A stretch of DNA of 64,000 nucleotides from Hyphomonas oceanitis SCH89. Its GTDB lineage: Bacteria; Pseudomonadota; Alphaproteobacteria; Caulobacterales; Hyphomonadaceae. Made by a program: the position numbers and the translations under genes. Below the pieces are notes generated by a model. The model saw only the letters and a program-made list of their open reading frames with translations. It had not been told where the DNA came from and searched no databases. The DNA lies in NCBI RefSeq assembly GCF_000685295.1, contig NZ_ARYL01000001.1, positions 1 through 64,000 of the forward strand, written 5' to 3'. The stretch's first letter is position 1. Each line of letters opens with the position of its first letter. Below, one piece after another: positions 8,582 to 17,518 of the stretch.

Positions 8582-10514
8582 AAGCCGCCTCCGGCGCTTG
8601 CTCGACAACTTCGGTCCATCTATTGCCCTGGCCGACACCGATCTCGTAGCGGCGCGCGACATAAGGTGACACGAGCTTATCGAGATCGGACGTCAGTTCT
8701 GAATCCGTACAAAGCAGGATGACCTGCCGACTCGCATTTGGAACATAGTCCTTGATCAACGCGCGCCGGTGCGCGCGGTCCAGCCTTGAAAGCGGCGTAT
8801 CAATGATCATCGGCAAATCCCGTCCGGACGTCTGTCCAAGCGCCCAAAGCATCGAAATCGCAAAGATCTGGCGCTCACCCGCCGACAGGGCCTCCTTCGG
8901 GATTTCGACACCGTCTTCCCCGACAAGGGCAATTTCAAATGTGTGCGGATCGACCGTCACGTTCTCAAGCAGGCGTTTCTTTCGGATCAGGCCATTGAAG
9001 CAGTCGACGAAGTGCGTTGAGAGCTGCTCAATACGGCGGCCAAGAACACGTTTCTCATATGCGGCAAGCGCGGCCCTCGCCCTTTCGCCAAGATCAACTT
9101 TATGACTGGCAAGCGTTGCATCGAATTCAACATCAATCGCCCGTGATCGCTCCTTTTCGAGCTGACCGATACGGTTGCGCAAGGTCGCGGTCGCCTTTTC
9201 CCGTTCAGCAAGTTGCGCCTCGGCCCGGCCACGATCATATTCGGCGGCGCGTAGCACCTCAAGCGTTTCATTGGCCGCCGACTCATCGAAATTGCGAAGC
9301 TGTTTCTTGAGGCGGCTTTGCCGCTTCAGCGCCGTATCCAGCTCGCCAGCTAGCTTCGCAGCCTGCGCCCGCAAGTCATCATCGATGCACTCGATCCGAC
9401 TGATAATCCACACCGGATCGGCATCCAGCTCGGATTCAGGCAAGCCTTCTTCTTCCTTGTCAAGGTACTGGCGAAGTGCATCGAAATGGCCCTTCGTCCA
9501 ACTCGGGCGCTTACTCGCCTTACCAGCCTGCATCGTTTCGAATGCATCGAGGAACGCAACAATCGCGTCCTTGTTGATGCCTGCGCCTCCGGCTGCCGCG
9601 CGCTCCGCCAGGCGAAGCAGCAATTTTGGCGCAAGCCCCAGTGGCAGCGGGCTTTCAGCCAGGCGGCGAAGATCACCCCGCAACCAGTCAATCCGCTTTT
9701 CGACTTCCTTGATGGTTTGCTTGAGCCCCGAACGGTCCAACGCGACTGTACCACCCTCCGCATCAAAGGCCCGTTGCGCTTTGAGAATGCGCCGCTCCGC
9801 CCGGTCGCGATTGGCACGGTCCTGAGCCGCGTTCTCTTCGAGAATGGCAAGTTCTTCTCTTGCTTCCCGAAGGTCCCGTTCAATTGCAGCCACGTCTGGA
9901 CCGGTGGCCGACGGGTTCCTTCGCGCCGTGTAGAGCGCCAGATCGCTTCGCAATTGATCGATCAGATCTAGCCCCAGAAGGGACCGGACCGCATCGCGTA
10001 GTCCGTCTGTAGACGCACCATCTGCTATGTCCTGAATTTTCTCACCATCAAAGAAGAAGAGCTGGGATATTCCCGATGGGATCATGTCTTCTAGATAGTG
10101 ATCCCAGTCCTCTGAAGGCATATCATCGACCAGCTCACCGCCGCGCAAGAGCTCCATCGACTCGATGACAGACGCACCGCGCGCGGCCCACGAGCGCGTT
10201 ACACAGTACTGCACAAGGCGGCCTTCCTCCGCCCGGGAAAACTCCAGCCTGACTGAGGCCGACCGTTCCGGCGCTAACGCGTAAATCCGCCTCAACAGGT
10301 AAGCCTCGTAATCGGAGCGAGCGACCCGAACGCCAAGAGCGCGCTTGCCATACAATGCCAGACGGACCGCCTCCAGAAACGTCGTCTTTCCGCCACCATT
10401 GTGGCCGCGCACGAGAATGACCGGCTTGTCTCCATTACGCCCCGGCGCGAGGTCGAATTGATTATCGCCGCCATAGAGTCCGAAATTTGTGAGCGCGAGT
10501 TTTTCAAGGATCAT
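8568..10514 (-). CDS. dndD: DndD ATPase
   Basis: DndD is the SMC/Rad50-like ATPase of the phosphorothioation complex, believed to use ATP to remodel or nick DNA so that sulfur can replace a non-bridging oxygen. In its 648 residues are Walker A GHNGGGKTT at 37-45, the family motif LFFFDGEKIQD, coiled-coil arms, the signature LSAGERQ and a Walker B MIIDTPLSRLD. Unlike the paralogous ATPase at 4.6-6.6 kb it shows no CxC or CxxC hook. The ATG overlaps the dndC stop (ATGA). Confidence 0.93.
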   Translation of the reverse strand: MILEKLALTNFGLYGGDNQFDLAPGRNGDKPVILVRGHNGGGKTTFLEAVRLALYGKRALGVRVARSDYEAYLLRRIYALAPERSASVRLEFSRAEEGRLVQYCVTRSWAARGASVIESMELLRGGELVDDMPSEDWDHYLEDMIPSGISQLFFFDGEKIQDIADGASTDGLRDAVRSLLGLDLIDQLRSDLALYTARRNPSATGPDVAAIERDLREAREELAILEENAAQDRANRDRAERRILKAQRAFDAEGGTVALDRSGLKQTIKEVEKRIDWLRGDLRRLAESPLPLGLAPKLLLRLAERAAAGGAGINKDAIVAFLDAFETMQAGKASKRPSWTKGHFDALRQYLDKEEEGLPESELDADPVWIISRIECIDDDLRAQAAKLAGELDTALKRQSRLKKQLRNFDESAANETLEVLRAAEYDRGRAEAQLAEREKATATLRNRIGQLEKERSRAIDVEFDATLASHKVDLGERARAALAAYEKRVLGRRIEQLSTHFVDCFNGLIRKKRLLENVTVDPHTFEIALVGEDGVEIPKEALSAGERQIFAISMLWALGQTSGRDLPMIIDTPLSRLDRAHRRALIKDYVPNASRQVILLCTDSELTSDLDKLVSPYVARRYEIGVGQGNRWTEVVEQAPEAAYAHQ

Positions 10515-11947
10515 GACGCGTCCCTGCTTTTGCGGGCCGCATGCGCAGCCACGGCTTCTTCTTGGTCACGCCATTCACGTTCCATCACTGCACCAATCCG
10601 CTGATGCACTGATGACCGGCGCTTCAACCCGCGCACTGACCGTTCGACCTCCAGGAGTTGGGCAAGGAGTTCGGGAGGCACGTCATATTCCGCACATACC
10701 TCTTCCAGAATTTCCCCGTCGCTGCCATCGAACCTGTAGCCGTCATCATCTTCGACCGGCAGGGCGCGCCCCAGGATCTCAGATACATTCGTTGCAACAA
10801 AATCCTCCCACTCGCCGGCCTCGCTTCGCCATAGCCTGCGAATTTCCATGAGTTCGGCATCGTGAATCAGGACGGTCTTTTCTCCGGGCGGTGCGTTCCT
10901 GTTGACCTCGACCTGTGCTTCCAGAAGCTTCTTCAAAAATTCCTTGCGGTAGGACATCCGGTACGGCCCCGGAATGACGTCTGTACTGTCCGACTTGAAC
11001 ATGACGCGGCCATCGCGACGGCGATAATCCCTGTACTTCGACTTCTGCTCCGGATCCTGTGTCGCCGCAAGTTCGTCCCGCAGGTCGAGAAGGGGCTCAA
11101 GCCATGTTTCGCCATTGTCGATCATGGCCTCCATCGCCTTGTCCTTGGTGACGACGGTGCAAACCCAGCAACCAAATCGCGAATTGCCACAGCTTTCAGT
11201 ATTCTTGTCGACGACCAGCGGGCATTCCCCTGCCTGAGCATTGCGGTACATCGCAAGCAATTGGCGATTATCGCCGCCCCACGGATTCTCGTTCTGCAAC
11301 AGATAGTTCCAGACATCGTCCGTGCTGAACGCTTCAATCGGCGTGTAGACAAACGCACCCACGAGAGACGAATGTCGAGAGAGCGCGCTGTTCTTGATCC
11401 GGTGAAGCGACATCACCTGAGCGCGGGTTGCGCTCTCGGCCCGGCGCACGCCCAGCACCATGATCACCTCGCCAAACTCGGCGACCTTCTCCTTGATGAA
11501 TGCATTTGCCGGATCAATCTTGAGCCGCTCAGTACACCACCGGAACCTGCGAGACGGTGCCGGGTAGCCCTTTCCCAGCAGATTGACCCAAAAGCTGTCA
11601 GATATATCGGGCACGACTTTGCGCGCTTCGATCGGCAAACCCTGGTCCGCGGCCGCCTTATTAATGCTGTCGATGGCCTGATTGATATACTCAACGATGA
11701 CCGGCGTTTCGACCAGCGTATCAGAGCTTAGAACATAGATGGGCTTTTTTCTCTTCGTCTTTGGAAGTTTCGCGACGGCGTTCCAGATCATCTGCAAGGC
11801 ACAGGTTGAATCCTTGCCGCCGCTGTAGCCGATAACCCATGGCCGATCATCACTCGCATAGATCGTGCGTATTTCCTCCAGAATACCCTCGATCGTACGC
11901 CCGTCATCTTCGGGACCAGTATCAATGGAATCGAACAACGTAGCCAT
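10511..11947 (-). CDS. dndC: DndC PAPS-reductase-like sulfur transferase
   Basis: DndC is the PP-loop, iron-sulfur enzyme that activates and transfers sulfur to the DNA backbone. The 478-residue protein has the PP-loop SGGKDST at 42-48, a SSDT motif, a RFRWCTERLK block and a downstream cysteine cluster (C in TESCGNSRFGCWVC) expected to hold the Fe-S cluster. Its start overlaps dndB and its stop overlaps dndD, both as ATGA. Length and motifs are typical of the family. Confidence 0.94.
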   Translation of the reverse strand: MATLFDSIDTGPEDDGRTIEGILEEIRTIYASDDRPWVIGYSGGKDSTCALQMIWNAVAKLPKTKRKKPIYVLSSDTLVETPVIVEYINQAIDSINKAAADQGLPIEARKVVPDISDSFWVNLLGKGYPAPSRRFRWCTERLKIDPANAFIKEKVAEFGEVIMVLGVRRAESATRAQVMSLHRIKNSALSRHSSLVGAFVYTPIEAFSTDDVWNYLLQNENPWGGDNRQLLAMYRNAQAGECPLVVDKNTESCGNSRFGCWVCTVVTKDKAMEAMIDNGETWLEPLLDLRDELAATQDPEQKSKYRDYRRRDGRVMFKSDSTDVIPGPYRMSYRKEFLKKLLEAQVEVNRNAPPGEKTVLIHDAELMEIRRLWRSEAGEWEDFVATNVSEILGRALPVEDDDGYRFDGSDGEILEEVCAEYDVPPELLAQLLEVERSVRGLKRRSSVHQRIGAVMEREWRDQEEAVAAHAARKSRDAS

Positions 11948-13035
11948 CAGGCGGTCTCCATGTCTTCGAGCGATTCTTCGGCATGCCGACCCCGGTCATC
12001 GAGCTCCAGACCGACGGCTTTGCAAAGAACATTTGCACCAAGAAAGACTGCGCGCTTCTGGCCATTCATGCGTGCGCCATTCATCACACGCCCTTCCCAA
12101 AGAGAGGCGTTGCGCCGCGACCAGCTTACGGTTTTCAGTTTCGCGACGTGCGTTCGCCAGGTCTTTTGCTGTTCGCTTAGAAGCCGCCCCCCCAGAACAC
12201 CGAGTGACTGCAACAACACGCCATGAGCGAGTACGGTATTCTGGCGCAAGTCGGAAGATTTCATTGTGCCCGCGTCCAGACGCTGCCACTCAGGCAGCAC
12301 GTCGTAAACAGCGCGCCAGTAGGCAATCACCAATTCCTTTGTTTTATCTCCGAAACGGTCTGCGTCTTTTCCCGCAAGCCATTCGTTGGCTCTCTTCAGG
12401 CTCGACAATGTATAAAGCGCGGTCGCTCGATTGGGGATCGAGCTTCGTTCCAGATCCGTGAACCGCTGAAAAAAATCAACCTCGCTCAATAATTGGTTTG
12501 AAAGCTGTGACAGCGGATTTCTATGATCGAACAATACATTGAGAGAGCCGGAGGGGCGTACCGCATTCTTGTTCAGATCAGCAAACATTTGCTGGCTTCG
12601 AGTAAGACCGCGATCGGCAAAAATCACGACAGAGATGGACTCATTCTCCAGCTCAGGTCGTGTTTTCAATGCCTCTTCGATCGCTGCACGCCGATGTTGG
12701 CCATCATTCAGCAGAATGTGTGCATTCATGGGCACCGTGAGAATACCAACGTTCCTTAGCGACATCTCATCGGATGCGGGCTTGAATTCCAGATCTCCAT
12801 CGACTGAAGCACACAGAGACGACAGGATGTAGTCATCCCAATTCGAAGCGAGATACTCCGCGATTTGCGGGACGCGAGCCTTCGATAAGACGCGTTGAGC
12901 GCGAAGATCTGGAGGCAGGGTCGCATCATCGAAACTGAAGATTCGCGGCACTTGCCCGAGCGGGATCATCACTGTGAAATACGGGTGGCCTGCCTGAACC
13001 CCCCGAATCGCGGAAAAAGAATAGTAGTTGGACAT
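11947..13035 (-). CDS. dndB: DndB regulator of phosphorothioation
   Basis: DndB is the DGQHR-family protein that in characterised dnd operons represses the operon from its own promoter; modification proceeds without it, but its frequency changes. The 362 residues contain NDGQHRRAAIEEAL at about 110 and a FADLNKNAVRPS motif. It is first in the operon and is preceded by three helically phased direct repeats (13053-13081) that could be its operator. A ribosome-binding GGGGAAG lies 4 bases before the ATG. Confidence 0.9.
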   Translation of the reverse strand: MSNYYSFSAIRGVQAGHPYFTVMIPLGQVPRIFSFDDATLPPDLRAQRVLSKARVPQIAEYLASNWDDYILSSLCASVDGDLEFKPASDEMSLRNVGILTVPMNAHILLNDGQHRRAAIEEALKTRPELENESISVVIFADRGLTRSQQMFADLNKNAVRPSGSLNVLFDHRNPLSQLSNQLLSEVDFFQRFTDLERSSIPNRATALYTLSSLKRANEWLAGKDADRFGDKTKELVIAYWRAVYDVLPEWQRLDAGTMKSSDLRQNTVLAHGVLLQSLGVLGGRLLSEQQKTWRTHVAKLKTVSWSRRNASLWEGRVMNGARMNGQKRAVFLGANVLCKAVGLELDDRGRHAEESLEDMETA

Positions 13036-13052
13036 GAACTTCCCCTGACAAT

Positions 13053-13083
13053 TGGAAGTTCGTGGAAGTCGATTTGGAAGTCA
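13053..13083 (-). promoter_or_regulatory. Putative dndB promoter with three ACTTCCA repeats
   Basis: Reading towards dndB, a TTGACT (-35-like, plus coordinates 13078-13083) is followed by ACTTCCA three times (plus-strand TGGAAGT at 13053, 13063 and 13075). The copies are 10 and 12 bases apart, that is on about one face of the helix, and sit between the -35 and the start codon. The -10 is poor. The layout suggests an operator, and DndB is the obvious candidate ligand by analogy with known dnd operons. A further ACTTCC lies in a small dyad (GTCCA-N5-TGGAC) at 13253-13267. Confidence 0.45.
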
Positions 13084-13099
13084 ACCTATTTCACGCAAC

Positions 13100-13112
13100 C
13101 TCAGGTCGCTTT
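13100..13112 (-). repeat. 13-bp edge repeat of the defence island, right copy
   Basis: The minus-strand copy of AAAGCGACCTGAG, 65 bases upstream of the dndB start, inverted relative to the copy at 197-209. Similarity does not extend far beyond the 13 bases, apart from TT one base downstream. Confidence 0.55.
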
Positions 13113-13401
13113 CGGCGGCACTTCAGGTGCTTTGCAGCAGCCAAGCGAGACCGAGACCCGCACCGCATGGCTTTTGAGGGGCCTGCCGGGGCGGCGCTGG
13201 GGCACCCGAAAAGGTGCGAAAGGGCAGATAGCGTCGAAGATGTATCTCTTATGTCCACTTCCTGGACTTACCTGACCCAACCTATTCTTCCCGGAACTTC
13301 AATTACACTGCCCTTTGGTTCCGGATCCTTCAGAATACCCCACAGATTTCCCCCAATTTCCTCTCTGGAGACTAAGCGGCTGATTAGTCAGGTTCAATGT
13401 C

Positions 13402-15465
13402 ATGAAACATGGCACGAACCTCTTCTGGCAGATCCTCCTCGTCTTGCTCATTGTCCTTCTGGCACTCTGGTGCGCGACGGAGTGGACGGCCTGGTCGCTT
13501 GGCTGGTCGCCGCGGCTGGGCGAGCCGCTCTTCGTCATCCTTGACATGCCGGTGTACGTACCCTGGGCCTTCTTCGGCTGGTGGTATTCCTTCGACGCCT
13601 ATGCACCGGATGTGTTTGACCGGGGCGGGCTGATTGCCGGATCAGGCGGCGTTGCGGCCATTGTGATTGCGGTGACAGGCTCGATCCTTCGGGCACGGTG
13701 GGATAAGCGGGTCTCGACCTTCGGGTCTGCACGCTGGGCGGAAGGCAAGGATCTGCGCAAGTCCGGATTGTTGAAGCCTGCTGGTGTGTTTCTCGGCCAG
13801 GCTGAGGGCTCTTACCTCCGCCACGATGGGCCTGATCATGTCATGGCCTTTGCGCCGACCCGCTCAGGCAAGGGTGTTGGCCTTGTCGTGCCCACCCTGC
13901 TCTCCTGGCCGCATTCGGTTCTGGTGCACGACATCAAGGGCGAGAACTGGCAGCTGACATCCGGCTGGCGCTCGGAGTTCTCGCATTGTTTGCGGTTCGA
14001 TCCAACGGACATTGCGTCAGCCCATTTCAATCCTCTGATGGAAGTACGTAAGGGCCATTGCGAAGTACGCGATGTCCAGAACATTGCGGACATTCTCGTG
14101 GACCCGCAGGGTAAGCTCGGTGATCTCGGACACTGGGTCGACAAGGCCAACTCGCTTCTCGTCGGGGTGATCCTGCACGTCCTCTATGCCGAGCGGGATA
14201 AGACGCTCGCACGGGTGTCGAGTTTCCTCGCAGATCCCGACCGGACATTCCGCACGACGCTGTCGATCATGCTCCGGACCAATCACCTCGGCACGAGCGA
14301 TACGCCTAAGGTTCATCCCGTAGTCGCCGAGACAGCCCGCGAACTGATGAACCAGTCGGAGAATGAGCTTTCGGGCGTGCTTTCGACAGCGCTGCGGTTC
14401 CTGTCGCTCTATCGTGACCCGGTGATCGCGGAAGTGACCTCGCGGAGCGATTTCCGGATCGAGGACCTTGTGTCCGGTGACCGGCCGCTGTCGCTCTACC
14501 TGGTCGTGCCGCCCTCCGATTTGTCCCGCACAAAACCGCTGATGCGCCTTATCCTGAACCAGGTCGGCCGGCGCCTGACCGAACATCTCGAAGTGCGCCC
14601 GTCGGTCTTGGCGCGTGGCAAGTCGCTTATCGCGAATATGCTCGGGGCATGCGGGCTCGTCTCGCCTGAGCTTGCTCTAGCCGAACCAAAATCCCGCCGG
14701 CGGGTCCTGTTCATGCTGGACGAGTTCCCTGCCCTCGGCCGGCTCGACTTCTTTGAAAGCGCTTTGGCCTATATGGCAGGCTATGGTCTCAAAGCCTTCC
14801 TGATCGCGCAATCGCTCAACCAGATCGAAAAGGCCTATGGCCCCTCGAATGCGATCCTAGACAATTGTCACGTGCGGGTGGCGTTCGCGACCAATGACGA
14901 ACGCACGGCCAAGCGGATTTCCGATGCGCTAGGCACCAAGACCGAACAGAGGGCGATGAAGAATTATGCCGGTCACAGGCTGGCGCCCTGGCTCTCGCAC
15001 AAGATGGTCTCACGCCAGGAAACCGCCCGCCAATTGCTGACCCCCGGCGAAGTCATGCAGCTTCCTGCGGATCAGGAGCTTGTCCTTGTCGCAGGCTCCC
15101 CGCCGGTACGGGCGATGAAGCTCCGCTACTATGAAGACCAGAACTTCACAGAACGTCTAAAGGAAGCGCCGGACTTCGCGGCCACCGTTCGGGGCGCCCG
15201 GGCGGATGATTGGGGCCGCGAAGTCCGGTCGATCCATGAAGGCCTGATGCAGGCCGCCGAGCTCGAGCCTGAAGTCGAGGGCCTTGGGCCTCAGAAGGCA
15301 CGGGATGCGGCCGAGGATCGCGCGCGGCTTGCAGGCCCCTCGAAGCCAGGCACGGCGCGGCGCAAGGTGCGCAACCCCCTGCAGGCAAGTCTCTTTGATG
15401 CGCTGGTGCAAGCCGACAGTCTCGAACAGGCGACCGGCATTGACCTGACGGGGAACGGCCAATGA
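13402..15465 (+). CDS. traG: TraG/VirD4 coupling protein
   Basis: This is the type IV coupling protein, an inner-membrane ATPase that delivers the relaxase-DNA complex to the mating channel. Its 687 residues start with two or three membrane segments (about 8-30, 42-65 and 78-95), then Walker A APTRSGKG, Walker B VLFMLDEFP, and the family block FLIAQSLNQIEKAYG. It is the first gene of the trb transfer operon and overlaps the CopG gene by 4 bases. Its usual upstream neighbour, the relaxase, is at the left edge of the window. Confidence 0.93.
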   Translation: MKHGTNLFWQILLVLLIVLLALWCATEWTAWSLGWSPRLGEPLFVILDMPVYVPWAFFGWWYSFDAYAPDVFDRGGLIAGSGGVAAIVIAVTGSILRARWDKRVSTFGSARWAEGKDLRKSGLLKPAGVFLGQAEGSYLRHDGPDHVMAFAPTRSGKGVGLVVPTLLSWPHSVLVHDIKGENWQLTSGWRSEFSHCLRFDPTDIASAHFNPLMEVRKGHCEVRDVQNIADILVDPQGKLGDLGHWVDKANSLLVGVILHVLYAERDKTLARVSSFLADPDRTFRTTLSIMLRTNHLGTSDTPKVHPVVAETARELMNQSENELSGVLSTALRFLSLYRDPVIAEVTSRSDFRIEDLVSGDRPLSLYLVVPPSDLSRTKPLMRLILNQVGRRLTEHLEVRPSVLARGKSLIANMLGACGLVSPELALAEPKSRRRVLFMLDEFPALGRLDFFESALAYMAGYGLKAFLIAQSLNQIEKAYGPSNAILDNCHVRVAFATNDERTAKRISDALGTKTEQRAMKNYAGHRLAPWLSHKMVSRQETARQLLTPGEVMQLPADQELVLVAGSPPVRAMKLRYYEDQNFTERLKEAPDFAATVRGARADDWGREVRSIHEGLMQAAELEPEVEGLGPQKARDAAEDRARLAGPSKPGTARRKVRNPLQASLFDALVQADSLEQATGIDLTGNGQ

Positions 15466-15923
15466 AACCCCGGATCCAGCCCTATATATCGCCCGAGAAT
15501 TATCACTCGCTCAAGGCCATGGCGAAACGCCCGGGCCTGTCTGAAAGCGTGATCGTTGACCGGGCGCTGACAGCCTACAGGGCGGGCGAAGCCGACAATC
15601 AGCGTGAAGCCGCTATAAATCGTCGGCTGGACCGGCTGACCCGCCAGTTCGGGCGGATCGAGCGGGACAATCTTGTCCTTGCCGAAACGCTTGCGACCTT
15701 CGTTCACTATTTCCTGACGGTGACACCGCCGGTGCCTGCCAACCAGGTCGAGGCGGCTCGGGCCAAAGGCGACATGCGGTTCGATCTCTTCGTGCGGCAG
15801 GTTGCTGAGGCGCTTCGATCCGGCCAGCGCATTCTGCAGAATGCCGTCGAGGATGTAACGGCAGAAGCTGCCAGTCATGAGCGCGAGCCCGAGGCTTTGA
15901 GCGAGGTGCGAGCCGATGCGTGA
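15462..15923 (+). CDS. CopG/ribbon-helix-helix regulator
   Basis: A 153-residue protein with an N-terminal ribbon-helix-helix pattern (RIQPYISPENYHSLKAMAKR, then LSESVIVDRAL) typical of the CopG-like gene always found between traG and trbB in this ICE family. Probably a DNA-binding regulator of the transfer operon or a relaxosome accessory. It overlaps traG by 4 and trbB by 8 bases. Confidence 0.85.
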   Translation: MKPRIQPYISPENYHSLKAMAKRPGLSESVIVDRALTAYRAGEADNQREAAINRRLDRLTRQFGRIERDNLVLAETLATFVHYFLTVTPPVPANQVEAARAKGDMRFDLFVRQVAEALRSGQRILQNAVEDVTAEAASHEREPEALSEVRADA

Positions 15924-16929
15924 CGCACAAAGCCAGACACGGACCCGCGCCATGCTGGTGACCGCACTGGGCAACCAGATCGTGGCAGCACTGGACGATC
16001 CCACCGTTGTCGAGATCATGACCAATCCAGACGGAAAGCTCTGGATTGAGCGGCATGGTAGCGGACGGACGGAATCCGGTTTGGTGTCTGCTGCAGACAC
16101 CGAACGCGTCATCCGCCTGGTCGCGAGCCATATGGGACGGCGCACGGATGCGGCCTCCCCGATCGTCTCGGCCGAGCTGCCGATCGGCGGGGAACGGTTC
16201 GAAGGTGTCTTGCCGCCAGTGGCGCCGGGGCCTTGTTTCTCGATCCGCAAGCCTGCCGGGCGGGTGATCGCTTTGGATGAATATGTCGCCTCCGGCGCGA
16301 TGGCCGCCCATCATGCTGAAGCCCTGCGGCAGGCCGTGCTGGACCGCGACAACATTCTCGTTGTCGGCGGCACGGGCTCGGGCAAGACGACACTCGCCAA
16401 TGCGCTCCTTGCCGAAATCGCCCGCACCGGCGACCGGCTGGTCATCCTCGAAGACACACGCGAATTGATCTCGACTGCGCGCGATGCCGTGCAGCTGCGG
16501 ACGCAGCCGGGTTCGGTGACGCTGGCAGACCTTGTCCGCTCGACCCTGCGGCTCCGACCAGACCGGATCATTATCGGTGAAGTGCGCGGCGCCGAGGCGC
16601 TCGACATGCTGAAGGCCTGGAATACCGGCCATCCGGGCGGCATCGCCACCCTGCATGCAAACTCCGCGCTGGGTGGCCTCTCCCGGCTCGAACAGTTGAT
16701 CGGCGAGACCTCGGCCCAGGTGCCGCATGATCTCATCGCGGAAACAATCGACTGCGTCGTCCACATCACTCGGCGCGCCGGCGTGCACCGCGTCGAGACG
16801 GTCGCGCGCATGAACGGGCTCGGACGCGGCGGCTACGACCTCGTGCCTGTCCAGCCGGACCTGCAGCTCGTCCTGCCGAGTCTTCCCTTCTCCGAACCGC
16901 TTCTCTCTACCGCTCCAGAAAGGGCGTAA
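15916..16929 (+). CDS. trbB: TrbB/VirB11 secretion ATPase
   Basis: Hexameric cytoplasmic traffic ATPase that powers pilus assembly and substrate transfer. The 337 residues show Walker A GGTGSGKTT, the Asp box VILEDTREL, Walker B RIIIGEVRGAEALD and the His box GGIATLHANS, all in the expected order. It lies in the canonical position before trbC. Confidence 0.95.
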   Translation: MRDAQSQTRTRAMLVTALGNQIVAALDDPTVVEIMTNPDGKLWIERHGSGRTESGLVSAADTERVIRLVASHMGRRTDAASPIVSAELPIGGERFEGVLPPVAPGPCFSIRKPAGRVIALDEYVASGAMAAHHAEALRQAVLDRDNILVVGGTGSGKTTLANALLAEIARTGDRLVILEDTRELISTARDAVQLRTQPGSVTLADLVRSTLRLRPDRIIIGEVRGAEALDMLKAWNTGHPGGIATLHANSALGGLSRLEQLIGETSAQVPHDLIAETIDCVVHITRRAGVHRVETVARMNGLGRGGYDLVPVQPDLQLVLPSLPFSEPLLSTAPERA

Positions 16930-16934
16930 TCCCA

Positions 16935-17246
16935 ATGAACGACAAACTGATCAAAGCCCTGAGCCTGACGGCATTTGCCGTCGCGCTCACCTTCCCGGCC
17001 CATGCGGCTGGCTCCGGCATGCCCTGGGAAGCCCCGCTGCAATCGATCCTCGACTCCATCGAGGGCCCGGTCGCCAAGATCCTTGCGACCATCGTTATCA
17101 TCCTGACCGGCCTTGGCCTTGCCTTCGGCGAGAGCGGCGGCGGCATGCGCAAATTGTTGCAAATCGTGTTCGGCCTTTCGATCGCCTTTGCGGCGACCTC
17201 CTTCTTTCTGTCTTTCTTCTCGTTCGGCGGCGGAGCAACGCTCTGA
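16935..17246 (+). CDS. trbC: TrbC/VirB2 pilin
   Basis: Major conjugative pilin precursor of 103 residues: an N-terminal signal region ending near THAA-like FPAHAAGSG, followed by two hydrophobic helices (about 42-65 and 75-98) separated by a short GESGGGMRK loop. Size and topology fit the family. It overlaps trbD by one base. Confidence 0.9.
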   Translation: MNDKLIKALSLTAFAVALTFPAHAAGSGMPWEAPLQSILDSIEGPVAKILATIVIILTGLGLAFGESGGGMRKLLQIVFGLSIAFAATSFFLSFFSFGGGATL

Positions 17247-17518
17247 TGGCTGAAACACGCCCCCTGCCCCCTGGCTATAGCGTGCCGGTCCATCGCTCGC
17301 TGACGGCGCCGATCCTGCTCGCAGGCGCGCCAAGATTGGCGACCATCGTCAATGGCACGCTGGCGGCCGCACTTGGCATCGGCCTGCAGCTCTGGGGCGT
17401 GGGGCTCGTCTTCTGGATCGCGGCGCAGGGCATCTGCGTGCTCGCCGCCCGGCGCGATCCGCAATTTGCCGACGTGCTGATCCGTCACATAAGGACAAGG
17501 GGCTATTACGCATGCTGA
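17246..17518 (+). CDS. trbD: TrbD/VirB3-like protein
   Basis: A 90-residue inner-membrane protein with two adjacent hydrophobic segments (about 35-70), the usual VirB3 layout. Starts with the family motif PGYSVPVHRSLT. It overlaps trbE by 7 bases. Confidence 0.9.
   Translation: MAETRPLPPGYSVPVHRSLTAPILLAGAPRLATIVNGTLAAALGIGLQLWGVGLVFWIAAQGICVLAARRDPQFADVLIRHIRTRGYYAC

Larger units (their letters stand above)
13036..13401. other. Gene-free edge between dndB and traG
   Basis: The 366 bases hold no convincing gene; the open frames here are shadows. They contain the dndB promoter region, the inverted copy of the 13-bp edge repeat (13100-13112), and the dyad at 13253-13267. The traG promoter must lie here too unless transcription reads in. 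The two operons diverge from this region. Confidence 0.6.

Noticed and set aside
495-13035. dndF, dndG, dndH or sspE genes.
   Set aside because: None of the plus-strand products shows a recognisable match; the helicase is a PLD/SF2 fusion rather than DndH, and the ATPase is SMC-like.
15613-16935. A 440-codon minus-strand open frame.
   Set aside because: It is the antisense shadow of the CopG gene and trbB, whose motifs are unmistakable on the plus strand.
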